Source: Riemerella anatipestifer
Lineage (GTDB): Bacteria > Bacteroidota > Bacteroidia > Flavobacteriales > Weeksellaceae
Direction: 5' to 3'
DNA: 64,000 bases
NCBI RefSeq assembly: GCF_009670965.2
Contig: NZ_CP073239.1
Coordinates: 2,031,204-2,095,203 of the forward strand
Shown here: piece by piece, positions 16,309-24,631 of the stretch
How the letters are laid out: every line of letters starts with the position of its first letter
Position numbering within the stretch: the stretch's first letter is position 1
Program-made: the position numbers and the translations under genes
Notes under the pieces: model-generated
The model's input: the letters and a program-made list of their open reading frames with translations, nothing else
The model's database searches: none
What the model was told of the DNA's origin: nothing

Positions 16309-17664
16309 ATGGCAAATATCATTTTTTACCTAAGAGGCACTAAAGAGCCTAAAAAAGTTTATCTAAGGTACAGACCTAACAGGGATTTTGATTTACATAT
16401 AAATACCCCCTTTGTTATCCATTCTGAAAATTGGGACGATACAACCAAGCAATGGGACGCCTCCCAAATTGTTAAAGGAGCAAAAACCGTAGAGACCAAA
16501 AAACAAAACGCAGAAATTTTAGATTTCAACAAGCGTATAGAGACCTTTAAGCTAGATATAGCTAATCAGATAGATAATAACCTCAACCTAACTGCTCCAC
16601 AACTTAAAGAGCATCTAAAGGACTTTATTTTAAAACACTACTTTGCTCACAAGCTGGAGACAAAGAAGAAATACACTATCCCTGATAAACTAGACGCACT
16701 TATAGACTACTACATACAATTTAGAAGCGTAGAGGATAAAACGCAGGGTAAAAAACCAATATCAGCAAACACCATTAAAAAATACAGAGGGCTAAAAAGT
16801 ACCCTGATGAAGTTTAATAAGAACCTCATCGTAACGGATATAAATAATATCTTCCGTAACAAACTAGTAAAATGGTTTAATGAGCAAGGGTACACGGCAC
16901 AAACCCAAACTAAGTATTTGAAAGATATAAAAATGTTGTGCAAGTTTGCGGAAACAGAGCATAACATTAGCAAAGATGTTTTAGCGTGGAAGATAGACCG
17001 CAACCCTGATAATGTAACTAAGGGGCTTTACCTCAACTTTGATAAACTAGCTATCCTAGAAACGCTAGACCTTACAGGCAGTTTAGATGAGGTTAGAGAT
17101 TGGCTTTTGATTTCGTGTTATACAGCGTTAAGGGTTTCAGAACTTTTCAGCTTAGATACTGCTAATATAGTAGAAGACCCCAACGGTCGCAAGTTTATAA
17201 AGGTTATAGAGAAGAAAAACCGCAACACAAAAGATAAGGGTATAAAGTACACGGCATTACTCCCTAAAGTAGTGGATATAATGAGCAAAAGAGGCGGTAA
17301 ATTCCCTAAAGTGATAAGCGAACCATATTATAACCGTCAATTAAAAAAACTCTGCAAAATCGCAGGATTTGATGAGGTGGTACAAAGTGCAAAGATAGAA
17401 GCCACCGAGAACGGAAACAGAAGAATAGAGGGCGAATATCCTTTTTATGAATTAGTAACCTCGCATATAGGGAGACAAACCTCAGTTACTCTATTTGGGC
17501 AGTTTATGGATACCGAAACTATGCAGATGATGACTAACCACCACGACAAAACCCTCTTAGAGCATTACAACAAAATAGATATAGACACCAAACAGCTACA
17601 AAAGGCAAAAAAGGTTTACGAAGCCTTTAAAAATATGAATATTACCCCTGAACAACTAAACTAA
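16309..17664 (+). CDS. int: Tyrosine recombinase / integrase of the element
   Basis: The 451-residue site-specific recombinase has a SAM-like core-binding domain (about residues 125-215) and a C-terminal catalytic domain. Catalytic residues seen: Arg near 274 (CYTALRVSEL), the HxxR box near 384 (TSHIGRQTS), a His in NHHDKTLLEHY, and the nucleophilic Tyr near 418. The N-terminal domain resembles the arm-binding domain of Bacteroidota integrases. The ATG at 16309 is chosen because a longer GTG start would lie inside the arm repeats and upstream of the promoter. The Fic gene follows 12 bp later, so the two are probably cotranscribed. Confidence 0.93.
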   Translation: MANIIFYLRGTKEPKKVYLRYRPNRDFDLHINTPFVIHSENWDDTTKQWDASQIVKGAKTVETKKQNAEILDFNKRIETFKLDIANQIDNNLNLTAPQLKEHLKDFILKHYFAHKLETKKKYTIPDKLDALIDYYIQFRSVEDKTQGKKPISANTIKKYRGLKSTLMKFNKNLIVTDINNIFRNKLVKWFNEQGYTAQTQTKYLKDIKMLCKFAETEHNISKDVLAWKIDRNPDNVTKGLYLNFDKLAILETLDLTGSLDEVRDWLLISCYTALRVSELFSLDTANIVEDPNGRKFIKVIEKKNRNTKDKGIKYTALLPKVVDIMSKRGGKFPKVISEPYYNRQLKKLCKIAGFDEVVQSAKIEATENGNRRIEGEYPFYELVTSHIGRQTSVTLFGQFMDTETMQMMTNHHDKTLLEHYNKIDIDTKQLQKAKKVYEAFKNMNITPEQLN

Positions 17665-17676
17665 TACTTTAAGACA

Positions 17677-18738
17677 ATGGATTTTAATTTACCTCATCTA
17701 CCGCCTACCGCAGAAATAGAGACCACCGCAGTATTAAAACAACTGACAAAGTCTCATAGATACCTAGCTGAACTCAAAGGGACGGTAAAGACGATACCCA
17801 ACGAGCATATTTTAATCAATACCCTGGCGTTGCAAGAGGCTAAAGATAGTAGCGAGATAGAAAATATAGTAACCACCCACGACGAACTATATAAAGAAAA
17901 CATTTTAATAGAAACTAAAAACCCTGCAACAAAAGAAGTATATAACTATGCCCAAAGTTTAAAGTTAGGCTTTGAAATAGTGCGTAAAGAGGGTTTATTA
18001 TTAAACAAACATATCATAGCTATACAGCAAGAATTAGAGCGAAATAATGCAGGATTTAGGACACAAGCAGGAACTAAATTAGTTAATTCTCTGGGCGAGG
18101 TAGTTTATACCCCACCGCAAGAGACTAAGGCTATTTTAGACCTAATGGCAAACCTAGAAAGGTTCATCAATGACAATAGTTTCTCAGACTTAGACCCTTT
18201 GACTAAAATGGCGATTATACACTATCAGTTTGAGAGCATACACCCATTTTATGACGGTAACGGTAGAACAGGCAGGATTATAAATATTCTATACTTGGTA
18301 TTGCAGGGACTTTTAGATTTACCTGTATTGTATTTGAGCCGTTATATCACGCAGAACAAACAGAAATATTATCAAGTATTGCAAGGGGTAAGAAGTGAGA
18401 ACGATTGGGAAAGTCTTATTTTATACCTCATCAAAGGCGTTGAGGTTACAGCAATACAGACCATTGATTTAGTTCAAAATATAAAAACACTAATGCAGGA
18501 GACTAAATATAAACTTCGTAACGATTTACCGAAGCTGTATAGTCAGGACTTGCTGAATAACCTATTTAAAAATCCTTACACTAAAATAGAGTTTTTGGAG
18601 AAAGATTTAGGGGTATCATACCAAACCGCAAGAAAGTATTTAGAACTACTATCAGAACATAAGTATCTAAATAAAATACAGGTAGGTAAGTACAGCTACT
18701 ATATCAATGAGCCACTACTAAATTTATTTATACAGTAG
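17677..18738 (+). CDS. Fic family protein (AMP-transferase type) with C-terminal winged helix
   Basis: The 353-residue protein carries the Fic motif HPFYDGNGRTGR at 189-200 with the catalytic His and the phosphate-binding GNGR. The inhibitory-helix signature SxxxEN is at 58-63, which marks a class II enzyme with its own inhibition. A winged-helix-like domain (about residues 295-350, FLEKDLGVSYQTARKYLELL) follows. Fic enzymes transfer AMP or another nucleotide part to a target protein. The gene lies 12 bp behind the integrase gene. Its role here (target control, element stability or host defence) is unknown. Confidence 0.92.
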   Translation: MDFNLPHLPPTAEIETTAVLKQLTKSHRYLAELKGTVKTIPNEHILINTLALQEAKDSSEIENIVTTHDELYKENILIETKNPATKEVYNYAQSLKLGFEIVRKEGLLLNKHIIAIQQELERNNAGFRTQAGTKLVNSLGEVVYTPPQETKAILDLMANLERFINDNSFSDLDPLTKMAIIHYQFESIHPFYDGNGRTGRIINILYLVLQGLLDLPVLYLSRYITQNKQKYYQVLQGVRSENDWESLILYLIKGVEVTAIQTIDLVQNIKTLMQETKYKLRNDLPKLYSQDLLNNLFKNPYTKIEFLEKDLGVSYQTARKYLELLSEHKYLNKIQVGKYSYYINEPLLNLFIQ

Positions 18739-18744
18739 TCCACC

Positions 18745-18814
18745 TTTATACAAAAACGCTGTTTTGCATAAACGAACCTCCTAACCTTTATGTAAAAACG
18801 CTGTTTTGTATAAA
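18745..18814. promoter_or_regulatory. Pair of 28-bp palindromic sites, 42 bp apart
   Basis: TTTATACAAAA-N6-TTTTGCATAAA at 18745-18772 and TTTATGTAAAA-N6-TTTTGTATAAA at 18787-18814 share the same centre ACGCTG and flanking bases. The start-to-start distance of 42 bp equals four helical turns. They lie between the Fic stop and the next gene and look like two operators for one dimeric regulator, or repeated terminator-like hairpins without T runs. Confidence 0.7.
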
Positions 18815-18890
18815 CGAAAATAAGATAACGGTAAATAACCGCCCTTTTTTACCATATAAAAAAAATTGTTGAATTGTAAACTTGAACACT

Positions 18891-19859
18891 ATGGAAATAC
18901 CCTTTTACACCTCTTTTAAAGAGTTTAAGGATAATTACGAAACTGATTTAGAGAAGTGGCTAAGTATATACCCTGACGGTAGCGAAAAGGATTATTTAGA
19001 CTATGTATATAATACATATTTTGATTATGCAGAAATTGGTGTATTTGGAGAAAACGCAGACGAACCATATTTTAAAGAGAAAAACTTTATCATAAAAGTA
19101 AAACCTGAATATCTACCTAAATTATATTGGAGAGATACAAGTTATTCAGAGGACGGAGATGGAAATATTTATAAATCGTTATATATTGATGATATAGTAG
19201 ATATTATAAGAGGGAGACTGATTAAATATCGTATTGTTAACAGTGGCTGTGATAATCCTAATGAAATTATAAAAACCTATCTTTTAGATAAAGAGGAAGA
19301 GGTTAGCGAATATGGAGGAGAAGACAGTTTTTACATAGAAAGGTGGGCGTTAAAAGAAATATATCGGTTTATATATAAGGATTTTAAAACTATAGATGAT
19401 GCTATTTTAAAATTAAAAATAGACAATATTAGATATAATAATTTCAAGTTATCAATCCCTAAAATATATAAATTCATAAGCGACCGTAAAAAAGAAATAA
19501 ACGGAGTACAAACAACAGATGAGGTAACGCCAACCGCAGACAACAAGGAGTATAAGCCAAAGGCTGACGAGGCGACAGAGTGCGAAAAAATAACTATAAA
19601 CGGGTCTATACAGCTACTAGGGTACATATTTACTGAATTGATAGAAAAGGGCTACATTGAACCTAAACGAAAGAGTGGTAAAACCAATGCAAGTGCAACG
19701 GCAGAAATGTTATTAAACCACTTTAATTTTACTTATAACGCAAACGGAGAGCAACCCTCAAAAGAATATCTAAAAAAAGCCCTATCTGAACAAAACCAAT
19801 TAAGTCCAGATAAGGCAACCCTTATTAAAATACCTCATCTTAAAAAACTAATAGACTGA
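18891..19859 (+). CDS. Element-borne hypothetical protein, 322 residues
   Basis: The N-terminal two thirds are acidic and aromatic with no recognised motif. The last 90 residues (from about ITINGSIQLLGYIFTELIEKGYIEPKRKSG) resemble the C-terminal part of RteC-like proteins found on Bacteroidota mobile elements, but only by impression. The ATG at 18891 is preferred to an upstream TTG. A 12-bp motif GTTGAATTGTAA ends 11 bp before it, as at the integrase gene. The paired palindromes upstream suggest regulation. Function unknown. Confidence 0.65.
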   Translation: MEIPFYTSFKEFKDNYETDLEKWLSIYPDGSEKDYLDYVYNTYFDYAEIGVFGENADEPYFKEKNFIIKVKPEYLPKLYWRDTSYSEDGDGNIYKSLYIDDIVDIIRGRLIKYRIVNSGCDNPNEIIKTYLLDKEEEVSEYGGEDSFYIERWALKEIYRFIYKDFKTIDDAILKLKIDNIRYNNFKLSIPKIYKFISDRKKEINGVQTTDEVTPTADNKEYKPKADEATECEKITINGSIQLLGYIFTELIEKGYIEPKRKSGKTNASATAEMLLNHFNFTYNANGEQPSKEYLKKALSEQNQLSPDKATLIKIPHLKKLID

Positions 19860-19882
19860 TGAGGTAAAAAAAACAACCATTG

Positions 19883-19911
19883 TAACCACTTAAATATTAG
19901 GTGGTTATTTT
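19883..19911 (+). terminator. Hairpin terminator
   Basis: TAACCACTTA pairs with TAGGTGGTTA (one G-U pair) around a short loop and is followed by a T-rich run, 24 bp after the preceding stop codon. Confidence 0.65.
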
Positions 19912-19999
19912 ATTTTTAGGATAAACTGGATACAACTTAGGATAACCACCGCATAAACCACCGATATACTTTTGTCCCATAATTCTAAACCAAAAAATT

Positions 20000-20287
20000 A
20001 TGGAGGCAATACAATTTATAGGGACAAACCCTAACGAACTAATCAAAGCGATTTCTAACGCTATTGTTCCTGAATTGGAACAAAGACTATCAAAACAATT
20101 TCAACCCAAAGAACCCACAACCTACCTCACACGGAAAGAGGTATGCGAATTACTGCATATAGATTACTCCACTCTTAACCGTTGGGCAAAGGGCGGTAAG
20201 CTAACGGCGTACGGTATAGGTAATAGGGTGTATTACAAACGCAAAGAAGTAGAGGCATTAGTAGATAAAGGTAAAATCAAATACTAA
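20000..20287 (+). CDS. Helix-turn-helix protein, excisionase-like
   Basis: The 95-residue product ends in a MerR/excisionase-type winged helix: YLTRKEVCELLHIDYSTLNRWAKGG, then a wing and a basic YYKRKEVEALVDKGKI tail. Proteins of this kind bind DNA at element ends as recombination directionality factors, or act as activators. Its place within the integrated element favours the excisionase idea, but it is separated from the integrase gene by two genes. A TACTTTTG -7-like box lies about 25 bp upstream. Confidence 0.75.
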   Translation: MEAIQFIGTNPNELIKAISNAIVPELEQRLSKQFQPKEPTTYLTRKEVCELLHIDYSTLNRWAKGGKLTAYGIGNRVYYKRKEVEALVDKGKIKY

Positions 20288-20320
20288 TAAAAAAAGGAAG
20301 CCCAAAAGCCCCCTTTAATT

Positions 20321-20332
20321 GTTGAATTGTAA
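20321..20332 (+). promoter_or_regulatory. Third copy of the 12-bp motif GTTGAATTGTAA
   Basis: The same 12 bases occur at 16287-16298 and 18868-18879, each shortly upstream of an element gene. Here the distance to the antirepressor ATG is 73 bp. It may be an operator or a conserved leader sequence. Confidence 0.5.
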
Positions 20333-20405
20333 CACCAATAAACGGCATTTACATAGGGCAAATATAGGTAAAAAAGTTATAAATCATAAACACTAAAATA
20401 TAAAA

Positions 20406-21023
20406 ATGAACGAGTTAATCAAAATTACAGAACAGAATGGCAAACAAGTCGTGTCAGCTAGAGAGTTGTATGAGTTTTTAGGGTACAATAAAGCCGTTTG
20501 GTCTCGCTGGTATGCTAAAAATATAGAAAATAATGAGTTTGCAATAGAAAATATTGATTATCAAACCTTCAACATTATGTTGAACGGTAACGAAACTAAA
20601 GATTTTGCCCTTACCATAGACTTTGCTAAGCGTTTAGCAATGATGGCGAGAACCGAAAAAGGCGAACAAGCGAGGCAGTATTTTATAGAGTGTGAAAAAC
20701 GCCTGAAAAAACCACTTTCGCAGGTGGAGATAGTGGCACAATCCGCTCAATTATTACTGCAACAATCACAGCAACTAGAAACGCTACAAAAAGAAGTTAA
20801 TCATATCAAGGCGAGGATAACCACAAGCGAGGAAAGTTTTATCACAATAGCAGGTTACGCCACACTAGAGAAAAAACGAATTGATAATAAAAGAGCCTCT
20901 ATCATAGGGCGTAAGGTAGCGAAATACTGCCGTGATAATGATATTATCATAGGGCAAATATTTGACCCTCGTTTTGGCTATGTTAATACTTACCCTAGAG
21001 ATATTATTCAGATATTTTTTTAG
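20406..21023 (+). CDS. Phage-type antirepressor (AntA/AntB domain)
   Basis: The 205-residue protein opens with the AntA/AntB pattern: VVSARELYEFLGYNKAVWSRWY, ENIDYQTFNIML, and FALTIDFAKRLAMMARTEKGEQARQYFIECEKRL (positions about 18-100). A short coiled-coil and a C-terminal domain around KRIDNKRASIIGRKVAKYCRDN follow. Such proteins inactivate the repressor of a prophage or satellite. Its 3' end overlaps the convergent repressor gene by 20 bp, so the two transcripts are antisense to each other at their ends. Confidence 0.85.
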   Translation: MNELIKITEQNGKQVVSARELYEFLGYNKAVWSRWYAKNIENNEFAIENIDYQTFNIMLNGNETKDFALTIDFAKRLAMMARTEKGEQARQYFIECEKRLKKPLSQVEIVAQSAQLLLQQSQQLETLQKEVNHIKARITTSEESFITIAGYATLEKKRIDNKRASIIGRKVAKYCRDNDIIIGQIFDPRFGYVNTYPRDIIQIFF

Positions 21024-21291
21024 GTTTAAGAGCGTCTATTTTAAGACTACCTACCTCTACATAATCCCCTTGCTCGTTTTGGATATATAAAGGTGTTTCG
21101 TTATCAGAATGAGCGAATAAGTCTCTAACAGGAATATTTAAGGCGTTAGAAATATCCTTTAAAGTCTTAGCATTTGGGAATTGTTCATTTTTTACAATCC
21201 TTGATATACTAGTTTCGGTTAATCCTATTTTGTTAGCTAATTCTTTACCTGTAACGCCTTTGTCTTTTAAAATTTCTTTAAGCCTTAACAT
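21004..21291 (-). CDS. XRE-family repressor
   Basis: The 95-residue product has an N-terminal helix-turn-helix (LKDKGVTGKELANKIGLTETSISRIVKNEQFP, residues about 8-40) and a short C-terminal tail with no peptidase domain, so it lacks the self-cleaving part of CI/LexA repressors. It is divergent from the gene block starting at 21442 and convergent with the antirepressor gene. This is the usual layout of a lysogeny-type switch; the small size suggests control by the antirepressor rather than by RecA. Confidence 0.85.
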   Translation of the reverse strand: MLRLKEILKDKGVTGKELANKIGLTETSISRIVKNEQFPNAKTLKDISNALNIPVRDLFAHSDNETPLYIQNEQGDYVEVGSLKIDALKPKKISE

Positions 21292-21301
21292 TGGTTACTT
21301 T

Positions 21302-21390
21302 AATTATACTGCAAATATACACCAAATGTAAATAACAAGGTATATATTTTACATTTAATTTGCATATAATCATACTAAGATGTAAATTTG
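21302..21390. promoter_or_regulatory. Divergent promoter-operator region of the element switch
   Basis: Rightward: TTG at 21360-21362 and TAAATTTG at 21383-21390, with a 20-bp spacer. Leftward: CAAATATA at 21312-21319 is a -7 box (TATATTTG) on the minus strand. ATGTAAAT-like half sites occur at about 21326, 21349 (inverted) and 21381, overlapping both promoters, and are good candidates for repressor operators. Confidence 0.65.
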
Positions 21391-21441
21391 CAATTATAAA
21401 ATATACATTAAAAGTAAATAAAAGATATATAAAATAACGCT

Positions 21442-21726
21442 ATGACAAATCAGCACAACAATGGGCAGGTAAGCCCCAAAAGAACCTATTTAGAGCCTTA
21501 TATGGTAAAACACCTAGAGCAGTTACTCAACAGCGAAGAGGCTTATAATAACCTACTAGCTAACCTTTGGCGAGTGCGTTCAGGACTGCACGAGGTAGCC
21601 TCTAATAATCCACAAGTAAAGGAGATGACGAACTCTATAAATGAGATTATGGGGTGTTTATTACCCCTAGAACCTCAACGGATACAAGCTATATCAGACC
21701 GAGCAAAAGACGTTATCAAAAATTAA
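21442..21726 (+). CDS. Small element protein of unknown function, 94 residues
   Basis: A mostly helical product without signal or membrane segments (KHLEQLLNSEEAYNNLLANLW, then a helix ending in SDRAKDVIKN). It is the first gene of the rightward block behind the divergent promoter, so it should be expressed when the repressor is lifted. I recognise no family. Confidence 0.65.
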   Translation: MTNQHNNGQVSPKRTYLEPYMVKHLEQLLNSEEAYNNLLANLWRVRSGLHEVASNNPQVKEMTNSINEIMGCLLPLEPQRIQAISDRAKDVIKN

Positions 21727-21733
21727 AATAACA

Positions 21734-22087
21734 ATGAACACAACTAACGCAGTAAACAGGCTTATAGAATTATTAAGCCCTTACACGGACGAGAAAGTAA
21801 AAAGTTATAGGGTAGCATTGCAGAATTGGAAACTATCCGAAGAACTACCGCCCTTAGACTTTGGCGAAAAGTTACATAAGATATTCCCTATTCAGATTAC
21901 AGGTTTAATATCAGAAATATACTATCCACTCAAAGAGACCATACTTTACGCCAACGGTAATAAGTATAGGGTAAAACTAAAGCCCATTGATAATTTACAA
22001 GAGGGGTCAGATATTATAATGGTAGAGGGTAAACCTTACGAGGTACTAGAGCGTGAAAAACTTAATCAAATAACAGTAACTAACTAA
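21734..22087 (+). CDS. Small element protein of unknown function, 117 residues
   Basis: It starts 7 bp after the previous stop. The N-terminus is helical (NRLIELLSPYTDEKVKSYRVAL); the C-terminal half (YKLKPIDNLQEGSDIIMVEGKPYEVL type strands) may form a small beta fold. No known family is recognised. It is probably translationally linked to its neighbours in the early block. Confidence 0.65.
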   Translation: MNTTNAVNRLIELLSPYTDEKVKSYRVALQNWKLSEELPPLDFGEKLHKIFPIQITGLISEIYYPLKETILYANGNKYRVKLKPIDNLQEGSDIIMVEGKPYEVLEREKLNQITVTN

Positions 22088-22099
22088 AAAACAAATAAA

Positions 22100-22630
22100 A
22101 TGAGAATAATAAACAGCATCAGCAATATTTATGAAAACGAATTGAAAGAAGCAGAAAACAAAAGACCAACCTTAGTATATGATGAGGATTTTGGAACAAA
22201 TACAGACTATTTCAACAGCTTTGAGTTGTCTTTGTACTTGTTAGAGACAATGGATAACACCCATAACCTAAACCTATTCTTAGAGGGGTTGGGTATGCCC
22301 AAAGTAAATGCAGATATATTTTACACTTTGCTGAGGTGTATCATAGAAAACAAAGAAATTACAGAAGAACACAAACAAACCTATTTCAATACCACAAAGG
22401 AGTTGTACAGGATAAGTAATGTATTTTGGTATGTATCGCAAACTGTATCTTTTGTACCTGATTGGGATATAGACTGTTTCATTTTTGGTGTAAGAAATGA
22501 CCTTAACGATGATTACCCTGATATTTACGAAAGGGCAATGAAAGGGGATATAACCTATGACGAGTTTTTAGATGAGATTAAGACACTCAACAACCGAGTA
22601 TTTGAGAAATTAAACCAAGATACCGCCTAA
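22100..22630 (+). CDS. Element protein of unknown function, 176 residues, acidic
   Basis: It follows the previous gene by 12 bp. The product is acidic, with a stretch of helices (YFNSFELSLYLLETMDN; EEHKQTYFNTTKELYRI) and an aromatic-rich VFWYVSQTVSFVPDWDIDCF region. There is no membrane or signal segment and no recognised motif. Confidence 0.65.
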   Translation: MRIINSISNIYENELKEAENKRPTLVYDEDFGTNTDYFNSFELSLYLLETMDNTHNLNLFLEGLGMPKVNADIFYTLLRCIIENKEITEEHKQTYFNTTKELYRISNVFWYVSQTVSFVPDWDIDCFIFGVRNDLNDDYPDIYERAMKGDITYDEFLDEIKTLNNRVFEKLNQDTA

Positions 22631-22672
22631 AACAAACCACTAAAAACGCAATAAAATATAGGAGTGCAGGTT

Positions 22673-22689
22673 GTCAGCAAACCGCTGAC
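22673..22689. repeat. Short inverted repeat in the gap before the winged-helix gene
   Basis: GTCAGC-AAACC-GCTGAC, followed by repeated AACC-containing words (AACCGCCGAC, AAACCAAAGG, AAACCAACG, ATAACC) up to 22748. It may be an operator or a structured leader; it has no T run, so a terminator is unlikely. Confidence 0.45.
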
Positions 22690-22763
22690 GAACCGCCGAC
22701 AAACCAAAGGCAAACCAACGAATAACCTAACCATAACCAAGGGATAACCAAAATAATAAAATT

Positions 22764-23186
22764 ATGAACGCACAAAAGGAGGGCTACAAAGCCATAATAA
22801 AAGAACTACCTGAGAGAATGACAACGGTATTAAAACAGATAGAGCAATTAGGAGAGTGTACCTATACGGAACTCGCAAACGCCTACAATATAAACACCAA
22901 TCTAGTAACCAACCGTATTAGCGACCTGCAAAAAGTGGGGCTAATCCGAAAGATAGGCACGAAAGAATGCAACGGCAGACAGCAAACCATATTTAAGGTA
23001 TGCAGTTTAGACGAGGCTAAAGAAATACAAAAACAGTTATACATAGAGTACCGCACCAAGCGAGAGGATTTGGAAACGGACTTTATAACCTTAGCTAATA
23101 AGACCGAAACGACAAAAGACCTCATCAGAGGCAAAATAGAATACTATAAAACTAAAATAGATTTACTGATGAGGTTTGCGGTATAA
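22764..23186 (+). CDS. Winged-helix DNA-binding protein of the element, 140 residues
   Basis: Residues about 15-80 form a winged helix (TTVLKQIEQLGECTYTELANAYNINTNLVTNRISDLQKVGLIRKIG with a following wing RQQTIFKV). A helical C-terminal tail (about 85-140) could be for dimerisation. It lies 62 bp before the replication initiator gene and may regulate it or take part in replication. Confidence 0.7.
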   Translation: MNAQKEGYKAIIKELPERMTTVLKQIEQLGECTYTELANAYNINTNLVTNRISDLQKVGLIRKIGTKECNGRQQTIFKVCSLDEAKEIQKQLYIEYRTKREDLETDFITLANKTETTKDLIRGKIEYYKTKIDLLMRFAV

Positions 23187-23248
23187 CCTCATCAGATAAA
23201 CCAAATAAGACGCTAATTGTCGCTAATCATCACTTAATAAAATGTAAT

Positions 23249-24631
23249 ATGATAGATTATATCCGTGCGAAGTACGAAGCCCCTTATCAACTTAGAACCG
23301 AGTTAATGGATTTTATCACAGAGGTAAACACCACAACAGGCGAAACGAGTGGTAAAATGGTAGGGTTATACAACCAAATGAAGATAATACAATACCCCTC
23401 TAGGAGTGTATATATAGAGGGCAGCTTGCATAAGTTTTTTAATAAGGCAGATTTTAACGGTAACGATTTTAATAGTCAGGATTTATCCGTAACCCTTTAC
23501 GAGATAGAAAGGGTACTAGGTCTAACACCTCAACACCTAAAGCTGACTAACTTAGAATTTGGGGTAAATGTTACGCTCCCTTTTGACCCTCAAAAGGTAC
23601 TCAATAACCTACTATTTTACCAAGATAAAGAGTTTACCAAGAGCATAACGGCAGGTAATTTTAGAGAGGTGGAAAAAACGCAGTATTTCGTAAAGATATA
23701 CGACAAGTACAGGCAGTATAATGATGACGATATAGAGGTAACCATAGTTAAGAACATACAGCCGAATACTTTTCGTTTTGAAATGAAGTACAGGAAAATG
23801 GAAAAACTCAACGATATAGGTATAACTTACCTTACGGACTTATTGGATACTGAAAAAGTGGAGCAATTAAAATACAGGCTACTAGAGTGTTTTAACGAGG
23901 TCTATTTTTACGATTTTACAATGCGTACCGATAAGATGAACAAGAGGGAGAAAGAAGCCATAAAAGACTACTGTAACCCTAATTTTTGGAGTAATATAGA
24001 TGACAAGCGTAAAAAACATAAACATAAGCAGGATTATAATAAAATCGTTGTGAAACATAGCCAAAATATCAAGGCTAAAATATCCAATTTAATAGCTGAA
24101 AAATGGGACGAACTTTTGGCAAAAAGTAGCGACCAAATGACCGATATTTTAAATCAAAAGTGGCGACCAAATGACCTATATTTAAGCAGTAAAAGTAGCG
24201 ACCAAATGACCTATATTTTGAAACCCCAAAAAGCGACCAAATGCCAACTAGTATATAGTGTCATTCGGTCGCCTTTTACCCCTCTTGAAAAAACGGCTAA
24301 AAACGGAATAAAAAAAGAGGGTAAAAATGGGGCGACTGAACACGAAAAAAAAGAGAGGGTTTGCGAGGTTACGAAATTGGATATTTCAATGCAGAAAAAA
24401 GGGAGCAAATTTTTATGTTTCACGGGGCTAAAATATTATTGGAAAAATGAGCGTGAAATATTCAACGATTTAGAGAAAAAATATCTGCCGAGAAATAAGA
24501 GGGGTGTAAATTTGGAAGACAAGATTTATTTCATCGCTCACAATATCCGAAACGCTAAGTTTAACAAGAAACACAACAGGGCAAAGTTTGAGGCTAGGCA
24601 TTACCCTGAATGGCAAATGCGGTTATTTTAA
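23249..24631 (+). CDS. Replication initiation protein (phage/plasmid gene II/X-like)
   Basis: The 460-residue product has the segment YIEGSLHKFFN near residue 51 and the pattern VTLYEIERVLGLTPQHLKLTNLEFGVN around 78-110. I associate these with phage/plasmid replication proteins of the gene II/X and rolling-circle initiator group. The HUH/Tyr catalytic motif is not obvious to me, so the mechanism is uncertain. The region around residues 290-345 is low in conservation and encodes iteron-like DNA repeats read in different frames. The C-terminal part (FTGLKYYWKNEREIFNDL onward) is a separate basic domain. It is the only replication-type gene in the element. Confidence 0.6.
   Translation: MIDYIRAKYEAPYQLRTELMDFITEVNTTTGETSGKMVGLYNQMKIIQYPSRSVYIEGSLHKFFNKADFNGNDFNSQDLSVTLYEIERVLGLTPQHLKLTNLEFGVNVTLPFDPQKVLNNLLFYQDKEFTKSITAGNFREVEKTQYFVKIYDKYRQYNDDDIEVTIVKNIQPNTFRFEMKYRKMEKLNDIGITYLTDLLDTEKVEQLKYRLLECFNEVYFYDFTMRTDKMNKREKEAIKDYCNPNFWSNIDDKRKKHKHKQDYNKIVVKHSQNIKAKISNLIAEKWDELLAKSSDQMTDILNQKWRPNDLYLSSKSSDQMTYILKPQKATKCQLVYSVIRSPFTPLEKTAKNGIKKEGKNGATEHEKKERVCEVTKLDISMQKKGSKFLCFTGLKYYWKNEREIFNDLEKKYLPRNKRGVNLEDKIYFIAHNIRNAKFNKKHNRAKFEARHYPEWQMRLF
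24119..24272. repeat. Iteron-like repeats inside the initiator gene (candidate origin)
   Basis: GCGACCAAATGACC occurs at 24129-24142, 24163-24176 and 24198-24211, with a shortened copy at 24233-24245, at spacings of 34, 35 and 35 bp. An inverted copy with one change lies at 24260-24272. The first three copies extend to about 28 bp (AAAAGTRG... to ATATTT). Because 34 and 35 are not multiples of three the repeats are read in different frames, so selection is on the DNA and not on the protein. Confidence 0.8.

Noticed and set aside
24211..24423. Minus-strand frame across the iterons of the initiator gene
   Set aside because: No promoter or ribosome site is seen, and the repeats are better explained as DNA sites.
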